Below, piece by piece: positions 26,768-36,113 of a DNA stretch of 64,000 nucleotides (its first letter is position 1; the number at the start of each line of letters is the position of its first letter). The position numbers and the translations under genes were made by a program. The DNA comes from UA16 sp905478895 (GTDB lineage: Bacteria; Bacteroidota; Bacteroidia; Flavobacteriales_D; Sanyastnellaceae): positions 1,488,001 through 1,552,000 of the forward strand of contig CALSQO010000001.1 in the NCBI GenBank assembly GCA_943788495.1, written 5' to 3'. The notes beneath the pieces are model-generated. The model saw nothing but the letters and a program-made list of their open reading frames with translations, made no database searches and was not told the origin of the DNA.

Positions 26768-27768
26768 TCACAAGATAGGTGTTTCAAAATGAATCATCGG
26801 TGTGACCCGGACTTCGTCGGGGATATTGAACAAACGTTGATCCCTATCCCAACCCAACAATTTTGAATGCTCTGCGGCACGATTTGTATGACACCATGAG
26901 CAGCCAAGCGCCAGTTATTGGATTCACCGAGGACCTTACCAAATTTAAAACTGGCCAACGGCATGAACCGCCAGGCCTCCACCGATCGCTTTTGCCAAGG
27001 AATTCCATCGAGCTCTGGCGCCTCGATGTCCAACCGATGGCTTGCTTGGCTATTGACCATGCCGCCCGCGTGCATTTGCAGTCTCCATCCCAGGCGGTGG
27101 CTCAAATCAAAACCCAATTCAAAGCTTGCCGCGATCAAAGTATTCCGACGGACTTCCATCGCTACCGTATCCGTTTCGATCCCATTGGAGTACCTTTTGT
27201 ACGTAACAGCGGACCAAGCTTCATCCAAAGCCACTGGAATAAAGCCGATGACGGAATCTGGAATTTGTGCCACATTCGCTCCTCCCAATTGCTGTGCCAA
27301 AACCTGCATTTGAGCTCCAAAAAGGGCCTCCCAGCCTCGTTGCTTTAATAATTGTGAATTAAAGGAGGTCCATCCCTGTCGAAGCGACAGTGCATAGGAC
27401 CAATCATACTGCCCTGTCCATTCATCCCAACGAGGACCTTCCAGCGGTCCTTTGCCCACTCCAACGAATGAGGCGACCTCCCATTTCACGGGTTCCTTGC
27501 GCATGGCAGTCCTTGAAAACATCTGGCTCAAAGAACCCCACTGGCGACCAGCTTTCGGTGATCGAACCAGGGAGTCGAATTGAACCTGAGCGTCGACAAC
27601 TACGATGCGACCATCCACACGAATGGAATCCTCCCGAGCCCCCGGCGCTGCTTGGGCAACCTTGACTTGACCAACCGAAGCAGCACACACGAACAATACT
27701 GTTCCGAACAAATTCGAAATTCGAGTTTGGACGCGGTTTCCTTGGTGCTGTGTAATATCCCGACCCAT
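26768..27768 (-). CDS. Outer-membrane-barrel-like protein with possible 3' frameshift
   Basis: A 324-residue exported protein with signal peptide, ending at a stop at 26794 as sequenced. The body has several amphipathic beta-strand-like segments (ASFELGFDLSHRLGWRLQMHAGGMV, FMPLASFKFGKVLG), suggesting a small barrel. The first-frame tail (QSIQNCWVGIGINVCSISP) is unlike an outer-membrane strand. A frame that joins after a one-base deletion is corrected at about 26881-26890 reads RAAEHSKLLGWDRDQRLF, then NIPDEVRVTPMIHFETPIL, and stops at 26768, overlapping the next start by 4 bases as GTGA. This fits operon style, so the gene is given to 26768. Function unknown, but it belongs to the sigma-factor operon. 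Confidence 0.65.
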
Positions 27769-27780
27769 TGTCGGCGCAAA

Positions 27781-28320
27781 TTAGTCCTTGACCTTCACAA
27801 CAGCAGGAAGCACCCAAGTTTCTTCTTCTGGAGCCTGCAAAGACCTTTCACCGGAATCATATGCGGCTGTTGTCGCCGGCAATGCATCGATCTGATGCAG
27901 TGGAGGCCGCTTTTCCTCCAAGTTTACTTCGTCTTGATTTGAAAAATCATTTCCCGCCGGAGGGGGGTCGGACGCAACAGTCAGATCGCTTTCCGCAGCC
28001 GCACTTGTTGGTTGACTCAAGTTTTCGTGTTGCGGAACAGGCTCGATTTCATCCGTTGCCATGATTGCTGTGCTGGGGACAATTGCTCTGCTCCCATCGG
28101 TTGATATTGCAGCACCATTTTGTGAGTCACCGGCGACATGAGCGCCGATCAAAACGCCAACACAAATGACAACTGCAGCTCCCATCGCCTGAATTTGGCG
28201 CTTTCGTTTCCGCATTTTGTTCATGCGCTGAAAGAGAGCGTCTTCTGCACCTGCGGGAGGCTGAACGGTCTCATTGGCAAACATGCCCGTCACATACTGA
28301 TCAAATTGCTCTATGCTCAT
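27781..28320 (-). CDS. Anti-sigma-like single-pass membrane protein
   Basis: A 179-residue protein with a short cytosolic N-terminus (IEQFDQYVTGMFANETVQPP, with a helical region to residue 40), a very basic RKRKRQ stop-transfer-like segment, one membrane helix at about 44-64 (AAVVICVGVLIGAHVA) and an acidic, proline-rich C-terminal region outside. The ATG overlaps the stop of the ECF sigma gene by 4 bases. Position and topology match anti-sigma factors, although no classic zinc-binding HxxxCxxC motif is visible. The assignment as a regulator is inferred. Confidence 0.68.
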   Translation of the reverse strand: MSIEQFDQYVTGMFANETVQPPAGAEDALFQRMNKMRKRKRQIQAMGAAVVICVGVLIGAHVAGDSQNGAAISTDGSRAIVPSTAIMATDEIEPVPQHENLSQPTSAAAESDLTVASDPPPAGNDFSNQDEVNLEEKRPPLHQIDALPATTAAYDSGERSLQAPEEETWVLPAVVKVKD

Positions 28321-28874
28321 CCTTTCTTTTTCGCTATTCGCGCCATGTTTAACAACGTCACCTGAAGCGCTTTGCGCGCCCGGCTCAATTGACTTTTGGA
28401 AGTATTCACATCGATCTCGAGCGTTTCCGCAATCTCTTTGTGCTTAAATCCTTCTATGACATACAATTTAAAAACCGTTGCATACCCGTTTGGCAGTGCA
28501 TTGATGGCTTTCTCTATTTCTTCTTTGTTGTAGTCTGATTCAGTAAACGCTTCCAAGTCCTGAGGGGTTGCATAGACCTCATCAATATCAAGATGATGCG
28601 TATGCTTTTTCTGTCTTCGGTAATGCGTTATGGCCGTATTCACCACTATCCGCCGCAACCATCCTTCAAAGCTGTTGTTCTCGCTAAACGATTTCAAATA
28701 ACGAAAAACCTTCACCCAGGCATCTTGCGCAATGTCCTCGGCATCGTGCCGGCTATTTGAATAGCGAATGGCCACGCCAAACATCATGGGACTGTAGCGA
28801 CGGTAGAGTTCACGCTCCGCTTGAGCATGTCCTTTCTTGCACCGTTCAATTAAATCTACATCTTCCGAATTCAT
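28317..28874 (-). CDS. ECF-type RNA polymerase sigma factor
   Basis: A 185-residue sigma-70 family protein of the ECF class. Region 2 is YSNSRHDAEDIAQDAWVKVF and FEGWLRRIVVNTAITHYRR, and region 4 is the helix-turn-helix part PNGYATVFKLYVIEGFKHKEIAETLEID. A helical linker of about 35 residues joins the regions. It would direct RNA polymerase to a small regulon, often responding to envelope stress. Its stop overlaps the start of the anti-sigma-like gene by 4 bases. It is first in a run of six close genes (sigma, anti-sigma-like, barrel, T9SS-B, bshC, HAD). Located 79 bases after the ACMSD-like gene on the same strand. Confidence 0.95.
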   Translation of the reverse strand: MNSEDVDLIERCKKGHAQAERELYRRYSPMMFGVAIRYSNSRHDAEDIAQDAWVKVFRYLKSFSENNSFEGWLRRIVVNTAITHYRRQKKHTHHLDIDEVYATPQDLEAFTESDYNKEEIEKAINALPNGYATVFKLYVIEGFKHKEIAETLEIDVNTSKSQLSRARKALQVTLLNMARIAKKKG

Positions 28875-28953
28875 CCCCTTGAAGCTTCATTGGAATAACC
28901 CACATGTGCCCGGAAGGGTTGCTTTTGTGCAGCTGATTTCAGACTCAATTCCT

Positions 28954-29964
28954 TCATTCGAATGACGCACGATTCAAATCAAGCCATTGCATCGCAGCAT
29001 TGCAGAACAAGTTTTCCAGTTCCTTGTCCTCAAGCCCCATGTCGAGCATGTACGCCCCAAGTTCGAGATCCCCCAACGGAAAAGGATAGTCTGAACCCAT
29101 ACAGATTTTCTCAGAGCCTTGAAGTGCAAGCACATACCGCAATAAATCTGCGTCGTGTGTGATGCTGTCAATCCAAAATTTACCAAGGTACTCACGGGGA
29201 TTGATCGGGTTGTCAATAGCGACCAAATCTGGGCGGCAATTGAACCCATGTTCGAAACGGCCGAGCGTGGTTAAAAACGAACCTCCCGCGTGGCTAAACA
29301 TGACCCTCAATCCCGGTAGGCGCTCGAGTACTCCGCTAAAAATTAAGGAGCTAGCCGCACGCGCTGTTTCTGCTGGCATGCCTACCAACCAGGGCAACCA
29401 ATACTTCTCCATCTGTGCTTTACCCATCATGTCCCAAGGGTGAATCATTACGGCCATTCCCAATTGATCACACGTTTCAAAAAACGGGAAAAACCGTGCC
29501 TCCGACAAGTTCAGGCCATTGATATTGGAACCAACTTGGACACCCACTAGGCCCAATTCCTTGCACCGCTGCAGTTCACGAATAGCCGCATCGGGATCTT
29601 GCATGGGCACACTAGCCAGTCCAATGTAATGCCGTGGGTCTGCAGCGACCAATTCCGCAATGTGATCGTTTAAGAACTGAGCAATCTCCAAAGAGTGTTC
29701 TGTGGGAGCATCGTAATTGAACATCACAGGAATTGTGCACACCACTTGGACCTGTGTTTTCAACGCTGCGTATTCCGACTTTCGAAGCTCCACGTCCCAA
29801 CAATTCGATTCCACTTCACGAAAGAATCGCGTCCCTTCCATCATTCGGGCGGAAGTTGGACCTGACCCCTCTTCCAAATGGATGAATTTACCGCCTCCAA
29901 AGCGTTCGGTCCACCGGGGCATGTGGCGAGGCAAAATATGGGTGTGGCAATCGACTCTTAGCAT
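28954..29964 (-). CDS. Amidohydrolase, ACMSD-like decarboxylase
   Basis: A 336-residue amidohydrolase_2 protein most like 2-amino-3-carboxymuconate 6-semialdehyde decarboxylase. The N-terminus VDCHTHILPRHMPRW carries the HxH zinc site (His7, His9). The FSHAGGSFLTTLGRFEHGF and MGSDYPFP segments hold the third histidine region and the metal Asp; MIHPWDM has a further histidine. ACMSD belongs to kynurenine-pathway tryptophan breakdown and competes with quinolinate formation. The start at 29964 (MLRVDCHTH) is required to place the strand; an upstream ATG at 30045 overlaps the previous gene. A related gamma-resorcylate-type decarboxylase is an alternative. Confidence 0.85.
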   Translation of the reverse strand: MLRVDCHTHILPRHMPRWTERFGGGKFIHLEEGSGPTSARMMEGTRFFREVESNCWDVELRKSEYAALKTQVQVVCTIPVMFNYDAPTEHSLEIAQFLNDHIAELVAADPRHYIGLASVPMQDPDAAIRELQRCKELGLVGVQVGSNINGLNLSEARFFPFFETCDQLGMAVMIHPWDMMGKAQMEKYWLPWLVGMPAETARAASSLIFSGVLERLPGLRVMFSHAGGSFLTTLGRFEHGFNCRPDLVAIDNPINPREYLGKFWIDSITHDADLLRYVLALQGSEKICMGSDYPFPLGDLELGAYMLDMGLEDKELENLFCNAAMQWLDLNRASFE

Positions 29965-30031
29965 AAACTTCTTTGCATTGACTCCCGACAAGGTAAGTAC
30001 TTCACGACGAATGCCTTCTCCCATTTCGGTC

Positions 30032-31678
30032 CTAAGGCATCCCACCTTTTCGAACTTCTCTCAAATCCAGCCGATTGACAGGGCTCACCTTCCAGCCCTT
30101 CACCTCTTTTCGGACAAAATGCGTGACTTGATCATGAAACAAAGGAACAACAGGCATGGAACGACCAATAACTTCGTTCAGTTTTCGATAGAGGTCCCGC
30201 CTTTCTTGCTGATCTGTCACTGCCATCGCCGAGGCGAATAGAGCATCAAACTGCTCATCTGAAAAATGCGTGTAATTCGGTCCTGACGGAGCAAAATTCT
30301 TGGAGTGAAACAAGGCCAAGAAATTTTCAGCGTCCGGATAATCGGCCAACCACGACTTTCGGAACAAGGCGGCTTTGCCCGTTGCCACACGGTCGCGGTG
30401 TGCCGCTGCAGAAACCACATCCACCTCGACTTCAATGCCCAGTTCGCCCCATTGATACTGAAGGGCTGAACACAAATCCGTGTAATCCGAAGTCGTGGAA
30501 ATGCGAAATGGCTGCCATGGCTCCGGATGGACGGCACGCACGGAATCAAGAACCGCCAACGCCCATTCCAAGCGCTGTCCCGGAGCCTCTGTAGGTTCTT
30601 GACCCAATAACACGGGGGGCACAAATGAAGCGGAAGGCATCACCGCACCACGCCGAAGATTTTGGGCGATCGAATGGCGATCAATCGCTGCGGAGAGGGC
30701 TCTGCGCACAGATGCATCTTGCCATGGAAACCAAGCGTCACCTGCGGAAGAATCCGTATAAAACCCAATGTAATCGGTCTTTAAAAAAGGCACCGTTTCC
30801 AAGCGCAAAGAAGCCTCATATTCCGGGTTCAACCCGCCCGTTTTATCCAGTAATTCACTCATGTATGCGGGATGCAATCCGCTCATGAAATCAAACCTGC
30901 CTTGAATCAATCCTTGGAATTCTGCTCCCATGTCGGAAGCGAAACTGATGTGAACGGCATCGAGGTATGGCAACGATTGGCCATTTTCATCCTGCTCCCA
31001 GTGCATCGGGTTTCTATGCAAAACACATGCAACGTCCTCCATCCACCATGCCAATCGAAAAGGCCCTGTGCCTACCGGATGAGAGCGAAAGTCCGTTCCA
31101 AAATGCTCAACCGCTTCCCGCGGAACAATGTTGGCATACGCCGTGCTGAGCAAACCCAAAAATGGAGGAAACGGTGCTTTCAAGGTGATTTGAACCGTGT
31201 CGTCTCCCAAGGCTAAAATTCCTCTGCCCGGCACATCCGCATCCACAGCATCCAAAATCCAAGCCCCACTCGATGCGACACGCGGGTCGCGCAATCGATT
31301 CAAAGAATACACCACATCTTCAGCCACACAGCGTCGGCCTGTCGCCAGACCCGGTACCCCTTCGCTGGCGTGAAAAAAAACATCATTCCGCAGTTGAAAG
31401 GTCCAAACGCGTCCGGTGGAATCCAATTGGAAACGTTCAGCTACCAGCGGCTTAAGCTCGAGATGTTCATCCAACTCCACAAGGCCATCAAACAATTGGT
31501 CAATCACCCACATAGGCTCCAAGGTTCGAGCGAAGGCAGGGTCCAATGAAGACAAATTGGCACTCTCATTGTAACGAAAAACGCGGTTGTCTTCTGCCGT
31601 GTCTTCCGCGCACGATGCAAGGCACAAAATCAACACCCATTGTGCCCAATTGCCCCGAAATTGAAAGTGCTGTTTCAC
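30032..31678 (-). CDS. ABC transporter substrate-binding lipoprotein, peptide/nickel family (SBP_bac_5)
   Basis: A 548-residue SBP family 5 protein with a lipobox ending in LCLASC (lipidated Cys near residue 23). Family segments: SLDPAFARTLEPMWVIDQLFDGLVEL, RNDVFFHASEG, AEDVVYSLNRLRDP, TGPFRLAWW, and LFHSKNFAPSGPNY. It would bind oligopeptides or related ligands at the cell surface or in the periplasm. No permease or ATPase partner of the Dpp/Opp type is adjacent; the ABC protein at 34191 is an exporter. It precedes the ACMSD-like gene by 67 bases. Orphan family 5 lipoproteins occur in Bacteroidota. Confidence 0.9.
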   Translation of the reverse strand: MKQHFQFRGNWAQWVLILCLASCAEDTAEDNRVFRYNESANLSSLDPAFARTLEPMWVIDQLFDGLVELDEHLELKPLVAERFQLDSTGRVWTFQLRNDVFFHASEGVPGLATGRRCVAEDVVYSLNRLRDPRVASSGAWILDAVDADVPGRGILALGDDTVQITLKAPFPPFLGLLSTAYANIVPREAVEHFGTDFRSHPVGTGPFRLAWWMEDVACVLHRNPMHWEQDENGQSLPYLDAVHISFASDMGAEFQGLIQGRFDFMSGLHPAYMSELLDKTGGLNPEYEASLRLETVPFLKTDYIGFYTDSSAGDAWFPWQDASVRRALSAAIDRHSIAQNLRRGAVMPSASFVPPVLLGQEPTEAPGQRLEWALAVLDSVRAVHPEPWQPFRISTTSDYTDLCSALQYQWGELGIEVEVDVVSAAAHRDRVATGKAALFRKSWLADYPDAENFLALFHSKNFAPSGPNYTHFSDEQFDALFASAMAVTDQQERRDLYRKLNEVIGRSMPVVPLFHDQVTHFVRKEVKGWKVSPVNRLDLREVRKGGMP

Positions 31679-31759
31679 TTTTGCAAGTTACGCCTCAACA
31701 ATTGCCAAGCGGAGGTGTTCTCTGACTGACTATCCACTGCAACAGGTAAAATTACCCAC

Positions 31760-34186
31760 ATGTCTCAGGCGTCATTTTTTATTCGCATCGTTCAATTTTT
31801 TCTCTGCATTTCTTTTGGGCTCTTCACCACCATTGGTTCGGCGCAAACGCCCTACACACTCAGTGGAAAAATCACCGATGCCGCCACGGGCGAAACCATC
31901 ATTGGCGCCAATATTATTCCCGAAGGCATGCCACGCGGCACCTCTACGAATGCCTATGGATTCTATAGTTTGCCCTTGGCTGAAGGTGCGCAGGTCATCC
32001 AGATTAGTTTCATTGGTTACGAAACGGTGAGGTTCAACTTGGAAATGGATGGCTCAGCAGTGCGGAACATCGAACTCCCACCAGTCGTGGTAGCCTTTGA
32101 AGAAGCAACGGTGGTCGGCGAGAAGAGCAACCGCACCCAAAGCACCGACCTCGGACTTGAATCCGTCGATGTGGAACAAATCAAAGCCCTGCCTGCCCTT
32201 CTTGGCGAAGTCGACGTCCTCAAAGTGTTGCAATTCTTACCCGGCGTTTCCAGCGCCGGCGAAGGCAACTCCGGATTTTATGTGCGGGGAGGCGGTCCGG
32301 ACCAAAACCTCATCCTCCTGGATGACGCCACCATTTACAACGCCTCTCACCTGTTTGGCTTTTTCAGCGTCTTCAACGCGGATGCGATCAAAAATGTCGA
32401 ATTGATCAAAGGAGCCATGCCTGCAGAATATGGAGGGCGGGTATCATCTGTTTTGAATATCGGGTTGAAAGAAGGCAACAGCAAAGAATGGAAAATGGCC
32501 GGTGGATTGGGACTGATCAGTTCCCGATTAACCGTGGAAGGCCCCTTGCAAAAAGACAAGAGCAGCATCATTCTATCCGGCCGGCGCACGTACATCGACG
32601 TGCTCACCAAGCCCGCGTTGAAAGGAACCGCCTTCGAAGGCACGGGGTATTACTTCTACGACCTGAATGCCAAAGCAAATGTGCATTTGAGCGACAAAGA
32701 CCAGCTCTTTTTGTCGGGATACTTTGGACAGGACGTATTCAGCTTCACCAGCGCAGACGCCGGATTTTCGACCCGGATTCCCTGGGGAAATGCGATGGGC
32801 TCATTGCGCTGGAATCGCATCGTGAACGACAAAATGTTCTTGAATGTCGGAACGACTTACAGCTCATATGAGTTTGCTTTCATCGCGGGCCAAGAGGATT
32901 TCGAATTCGGTTTCGAAAGCGGCATCAAGGATTGGGCCAGCCGCGCCGAGTTGAGCTGGTATCCCAACCTGAGGCATTCCATCAAAACAGGAGTCGATTA
33001 TGTACACCATGATTTTGTGCCTACCGATTTTCTGGCGCGCAGCGGAGACACCGAATTTGACACCGGCGAATCCGAGCAAACGTTTAGCCATGAAACGGGC
33101 CTCTACCTTCAGGACGATTTTGATTTGACCGAAAAACTGCGAATCCACGGCGGATTGCGCTGGTCCGGATTTTGGCACGTTGGACCGTTTACCCGTTATG
33201 GCATGCCCAATCCATTGGCCCCAGGCCAAACGGAGGCTCCGACCTACTATGCCCCGGGCGAGTTGGTTAAATTTTACAACGGATTTGAGCCACGCCTCGC
33301 TGTGCGGTATAAATCGGGACCGCAGTCCAGCATCAAGGCAGGTTACAGTCAAAACTACCAGTACATTCACCTGACGTCACTCGGCACAACTTCCTTGCCC
33401 GGAGACATCTGGATTCCCAGTTCAGACCGCGTAGGACCCCAATGGGGAGAGCAGGTGAGCCTGGGCTATTTCACGGATCTTGGCAAACAAAACATGTGGG
33501 AAGCATCTGTCGAAGGTTACTGGAAAGCGCTCGAGGGCTTAGTGGCGTATGGCGAAAACTCACGCCCGGAAGACAACATCAACAACAACGTCGACAACAA
33601 CTTGGTTTTTGGGTCGGGCTGGTCATACGGCTTGGAATTTTTCCTGAAGAAAAGGAGGGGGGATTTTACAGGCTGGATCGGGTACACGTGGAGCAAAACC
33701 GAACGGGAATTTGATGGCCTCAACAATGGCCTCATTTTTCCTTCGAAATACGATCGCAGGCACGATTTGAGTGTGGTGGCTGACTGGAAGATAAACGAAA
33801 AATGGCGGCTGGGCGGAGCGTTCGTCTATGCCACGGGCAACTCGCTGACGCTGCCTATACAACGGTATTTGTTTGAAGGACGAATCACCGATGTGTATGG
33901 TGCACGAAATGGGTTCCGAATGGCGTCGTATCACCGCGCCGACATCAGTGCGACGCTCACCCCGGACAAGTCCAAAAAGGAAAGCGCGAAAAAGAAAAAA
34001 AACCGCGACATTCGTGCCGAATCTAGTTGGACCTTTGGTTTCTACAACGTTTACAATCGAATGAACCCTTATTTCATCTACTTCAGCAATGAAGGCAACC
34101 TAAACGAAGGAACGTTCGACTTGCAGGCCAATCAAGTGAGCCTCTTCCCGATCATTCCATCGGTGACATGGAACTTCAACTTCTGA
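31760..34186 (+). CDS. TonB-dependent receptor with carboxypeptidase-regulatory-like domain
   Basis: An 808-residue outer-membrane receptor. After a signal peptide ending at GSAQ (about 30), residues 32-115 form the CarboxypepD_reg-like domain (LSGKITDAATGETIIGANI, STNAYGFYSLPL, QISFIGYETV). The plug domain spans about 130-240 (VDVLKVLQFLPGVSSAGEGNSGFYVRGGGPDQNLILLD, VELIKGAMPAEYGGRVSSVL). The remaining barrel ends with SVTWNFNF, terminating in Phe as outer-membrane barrels do. Ligand unknown. There is no SusD next to it, so it is not a polysaccharide utilisation locus. Divergent from the SBP gene; the ABC exporter starts 4 bases after its stop. Confidence 0.93.
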   Translation: MSQASFFIRIVQFFLCISFGLFTTIGSAQTPYTLSGKITDAATGETIIGANIIPEGMPRGTSTNAYGFYSLPLAEGAQVIQISFIGYETVRFNLEMDGSAVRNIELPPVVVAFEEATVVGEKSNRTQSTDLGLESVDVEQIKALPALLGEVDVLKVLQFLPGVSSAGEGNSGFYVRGGGPDQNLILLDDATIYNASHLFGFFSVFNADAIKNVELIKGAMPAEYGGRVSSVLNIGLKEGNSKEWKMAGGLGLISSRLTVEGPLQKDKSSIILSGRRTYIDVLTKPALKGTAFEGTGYYFYDLNAKANVHLSDKDQLFLSGYFGQDVFSFTSADAGFSTRIPWGNAMGSLRWNRIVNDKMFLNVGTTYSSYEFAFIAGQEDFEFGFESGIKDWASRAELSWYPNLRHSIKTGVDYVHHDFVPTDFLARSGDTEFDTGESEQTFSHETGLYLQDDFDLTEKLRIHGGLRWSGFWHVGPFTRYGMPNPLAPGQTEAPTYYAPGELVKFYNGFEPRLAVRYKSGPQSSIKAGYSQNYQYIHLTSLGTTSLPGDIWIPSSDRVGPQWGEQVSLGYFTDLGKQNMWEASVEGYWKALEGLVAYGENSRPEDNINNNVDNNLVFGSGWSYGLEFFLKKRRGDFTGWIGYTWSKTEREFDGLNNGLIFPSKYDRRHDLSVVADWKINEKWRLGGAFVYATGNSLTLPIQRYLFEGRITDVYGARNGFRMASYHRADISATLTPDKSKKESAKKKKNRDIRAESSWTFGFYNVYNRMNPYFIYFSNEGNLNEGTFDLQANQVSLFPIIPSVTWNFNF

Positions 34187-34190
34187 GCCC

Positions 34191-36107
34191 ATGCGTGAAC
34201 TGCTGAAGCTCAATCCCTATTTCAAAAAATATCCCCTATTGCTCTTGGGCGGTGTGGTTTTCATCTTCTTCACCAATGTTTTCGCCGTATTTGCACCAGC
34301 CTTGATTGGTGAGGGCGTGAACGCCTTGCGAGATGCAGATGAGATTTTCTTGGATCCGCTTCGGAGTGGAATGGCAGAAGCGGATGTATTTGAAGCTGCT
34401 CCCGAAATCTCCTATCCGGGGACATTGAGCAAATTGCAATCGTGGAGCGGCGCACTCTTGGAGGCGCCGAAAAAAGCCAATTCCAAACAAGACGTACTTC
34501 ATTGGATGGGACGCATTGCTGGGTTGCAAGCCCTGTTGTTCCTGCTCGCATACCTGATCAAAGGCATCTTCCTCTTTTTCACCCGGCAGACCATTATCGT
34601 GATGTCACGGCGCATTGAATTCGACTTGAAAGGGAGGATATTTGATCAGTACCAACGCTTGGACGCCGCATTTTACAGAGCCAATGACACGGGCGACCTG
34701 ATGAATCGGATCAGCGAGGATGTCAGCAAAGTGCGCATGTACCTCGGTCCCGCAATCATGTACACCATCAACCTGGCCATGCTCATCATTTTGGTTGTGA
34801 GCGTCATGGTCTACATCGATTGGAGGCTGACGTTATTTGCACTTTTGCCGCTGCCGCTGATGTCTTTGGCTATTTACTTTGTGAGCACGCGAATCAATGT
34901 TCAGAGCGAGGCCGTCCAGAAAAAGCAGAGCGGACTGAGCACTTTCGTGCAGCAACACATTGCGGGAATACGGGTTTTGAAATCCTTTCAACGCGAAAAG
35001 GACGCCAGCCAGCGCTTCGCCGGCATTGCCGATGACTACAAAAACTCGGTACTGCGCCTCGTGAAAACCGAAGCCTTGTTCATGCCCATCATCGTTTTAT
35101 TGGTGGGACTGAGCACCATCCTAACGGTCTACGTGGGTGGGTTACGGGTGATTTCGGGCGAATTGGAGGTCGGTCACATTTTCCAATTCGTCTTTTACGT
35201 CAACCTATTGACCTGGCCATTCGCCTCTGTCGGCTGGGTAACGTCTTTGGTTCAGAAGGCCGAGGCGTCGATGCGGCGAATCAATGATTTCATGGAAGCC
35301 AAACCCGCCATTCAAGCACCGGATGAATTGGAAAAAGGCCTTGTACCCTCGACGACTGAAGGGTTGAAGTTTGACCGGGTTTCCTTCACTTACCCTGAAA
35401 CGGGAATCGAAGCCGTCAAAAACCTGAGTTTTCAATTGATTCCAGGAAAGATCCTGGCTGTAACAGGCAGGACAGGCAGTGGAAAATCCACAGTGGCGCA
35501 ACTTGCGATGCGCATTTTTGATCCGCATGAAGGTCAGATTGCATTTGATGGAATCCCATTGCAACAATGGCCCTTGAATGAATTCCGCAGCGAAACCGGT
35601 TATGTTCCCCAAGATGTCTTTCTGTTCTCGGATACCATCCAAAGAAACATTGCCTTTGGGTTGCCTGAAGAAGACTCAATGATGAGAGAAGTTCAAAGCG
35701 CCGCTGAGCAAGCACATGTTGCTCACAACATCGAAGCTTTTGAGCAGAAATATGAAACGTTGCTTGGTGAGCGCGGCGTCAACCTCAGTGGTGGGCAGAA
35801 ACAACGAATTTCGATTGCCCGTGCATTGATCCGAAAGCCCAAACTGCTCATCTTGGACGATTGCTTATCAGCGGTGGATACGGAAACCGAAGAAGCAATA
35901 CTCCAATCCATTCGCAACCAGGGAGATTCAACGGCGGTATTGATGGTTTCGCATCGGATTTCAAGCATCCGGGGCGCCGACCATGTCGTGGTACTGGACC
36001 AAGGCAAACTGATTGAAGAAGGCACGCCTGAGGCACTCGCTCAAGCAAACGGGGTCTACGCTCGTATGGTTGAACAGCAAGTCAACCGAAACAATCCAAG
36101 CACATAG
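34191..36107 (+). CDS. ABC exporter, fused membrane and ATPase domains
   Basis: A 638-residue half-transporter. The membrane domain (about residues 15-350) has six helices, with an insertion of about 60 residues after the first helix, between FAVFAPALIGEGVNAL and the second helix. The ATPase has Walker A VTGRTGSGKST, the signature LSGGQKQRIS and Walker B LLILDDCLSAVDT, and the H-loop SHRIS. It works as a dimer in the inner membrane. Members of this group move lipids or drugs; the substrate is unknown. It starts 4 bases after the TonB receptor and is probably cotranscribed with it. Confidence 0.93.
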   Translation: MRELLKLNPYFKKYPLLLLGGVVFIFFTNVFAVFAPALIGEGVNALRDADEIFLDPLRSGMAEADVFEAAPEISYPGTLSKLQSWSGALLEAPKKANSKQDVLHWMGRIAGLQALLFLLAYLIKGIFLFFTRQTIIVMSRRIEFDLKGRIFDQYQRLDAAFYRANDTGDLMNRISEDVSKVRMYLGPAIMYTINLAMLIILVVSVMVYIDWRLTLFALLPLPLMSLAIYFVSTRINVQSEAVQKKQSGLSTFVQQHIAGIRVLKSFQREKDASQRFAGIADDYKNSVLRLVKTEALFMPIIVLLVGLSTILTVYVGGLRVISGELEVGHIFQFVFYVNLLTWPFASVGWVTSLVQKAEASMRRINDFMEAKPAIQAPDELEKGLVPSTTEGLKFDRVSFTYPETGIEAVKNLSFQLIPGKILAVTGRTGSGKSTVAQLAMRIFDPHEGQIAFDGIPLQQWPLNEFRSETGYVPQDVFLFSDTIQRNIAFGLPEEDSMMREVQSAAEQAHVAHNIEAFEQKYETLLGERGVNLSGGQKQRISIARALIRKPKLLILDDCLSAVDTETEEAILQSIRNQGDSTAVLMVSHRISSIRGADHVVVLDQGKLIEEGTPEALAQANGVYARMVEQQVNRNNPST

Positions 36108-36113
36108 TCGGAA

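Noticed and set aside
28875..28953. AACCC...GGGTT stem before the sigma gene
   Set aside because: Short arms with a 14-base loop and no T tract; not enough to support a terminator or attenuator.
31746..31757. GGTAA-AA-TTACC palindrome before the TonB receptor
   Set aside because: Only 5-bp arms, and one such palindrome is expected by chance in this much intergenic DNA.
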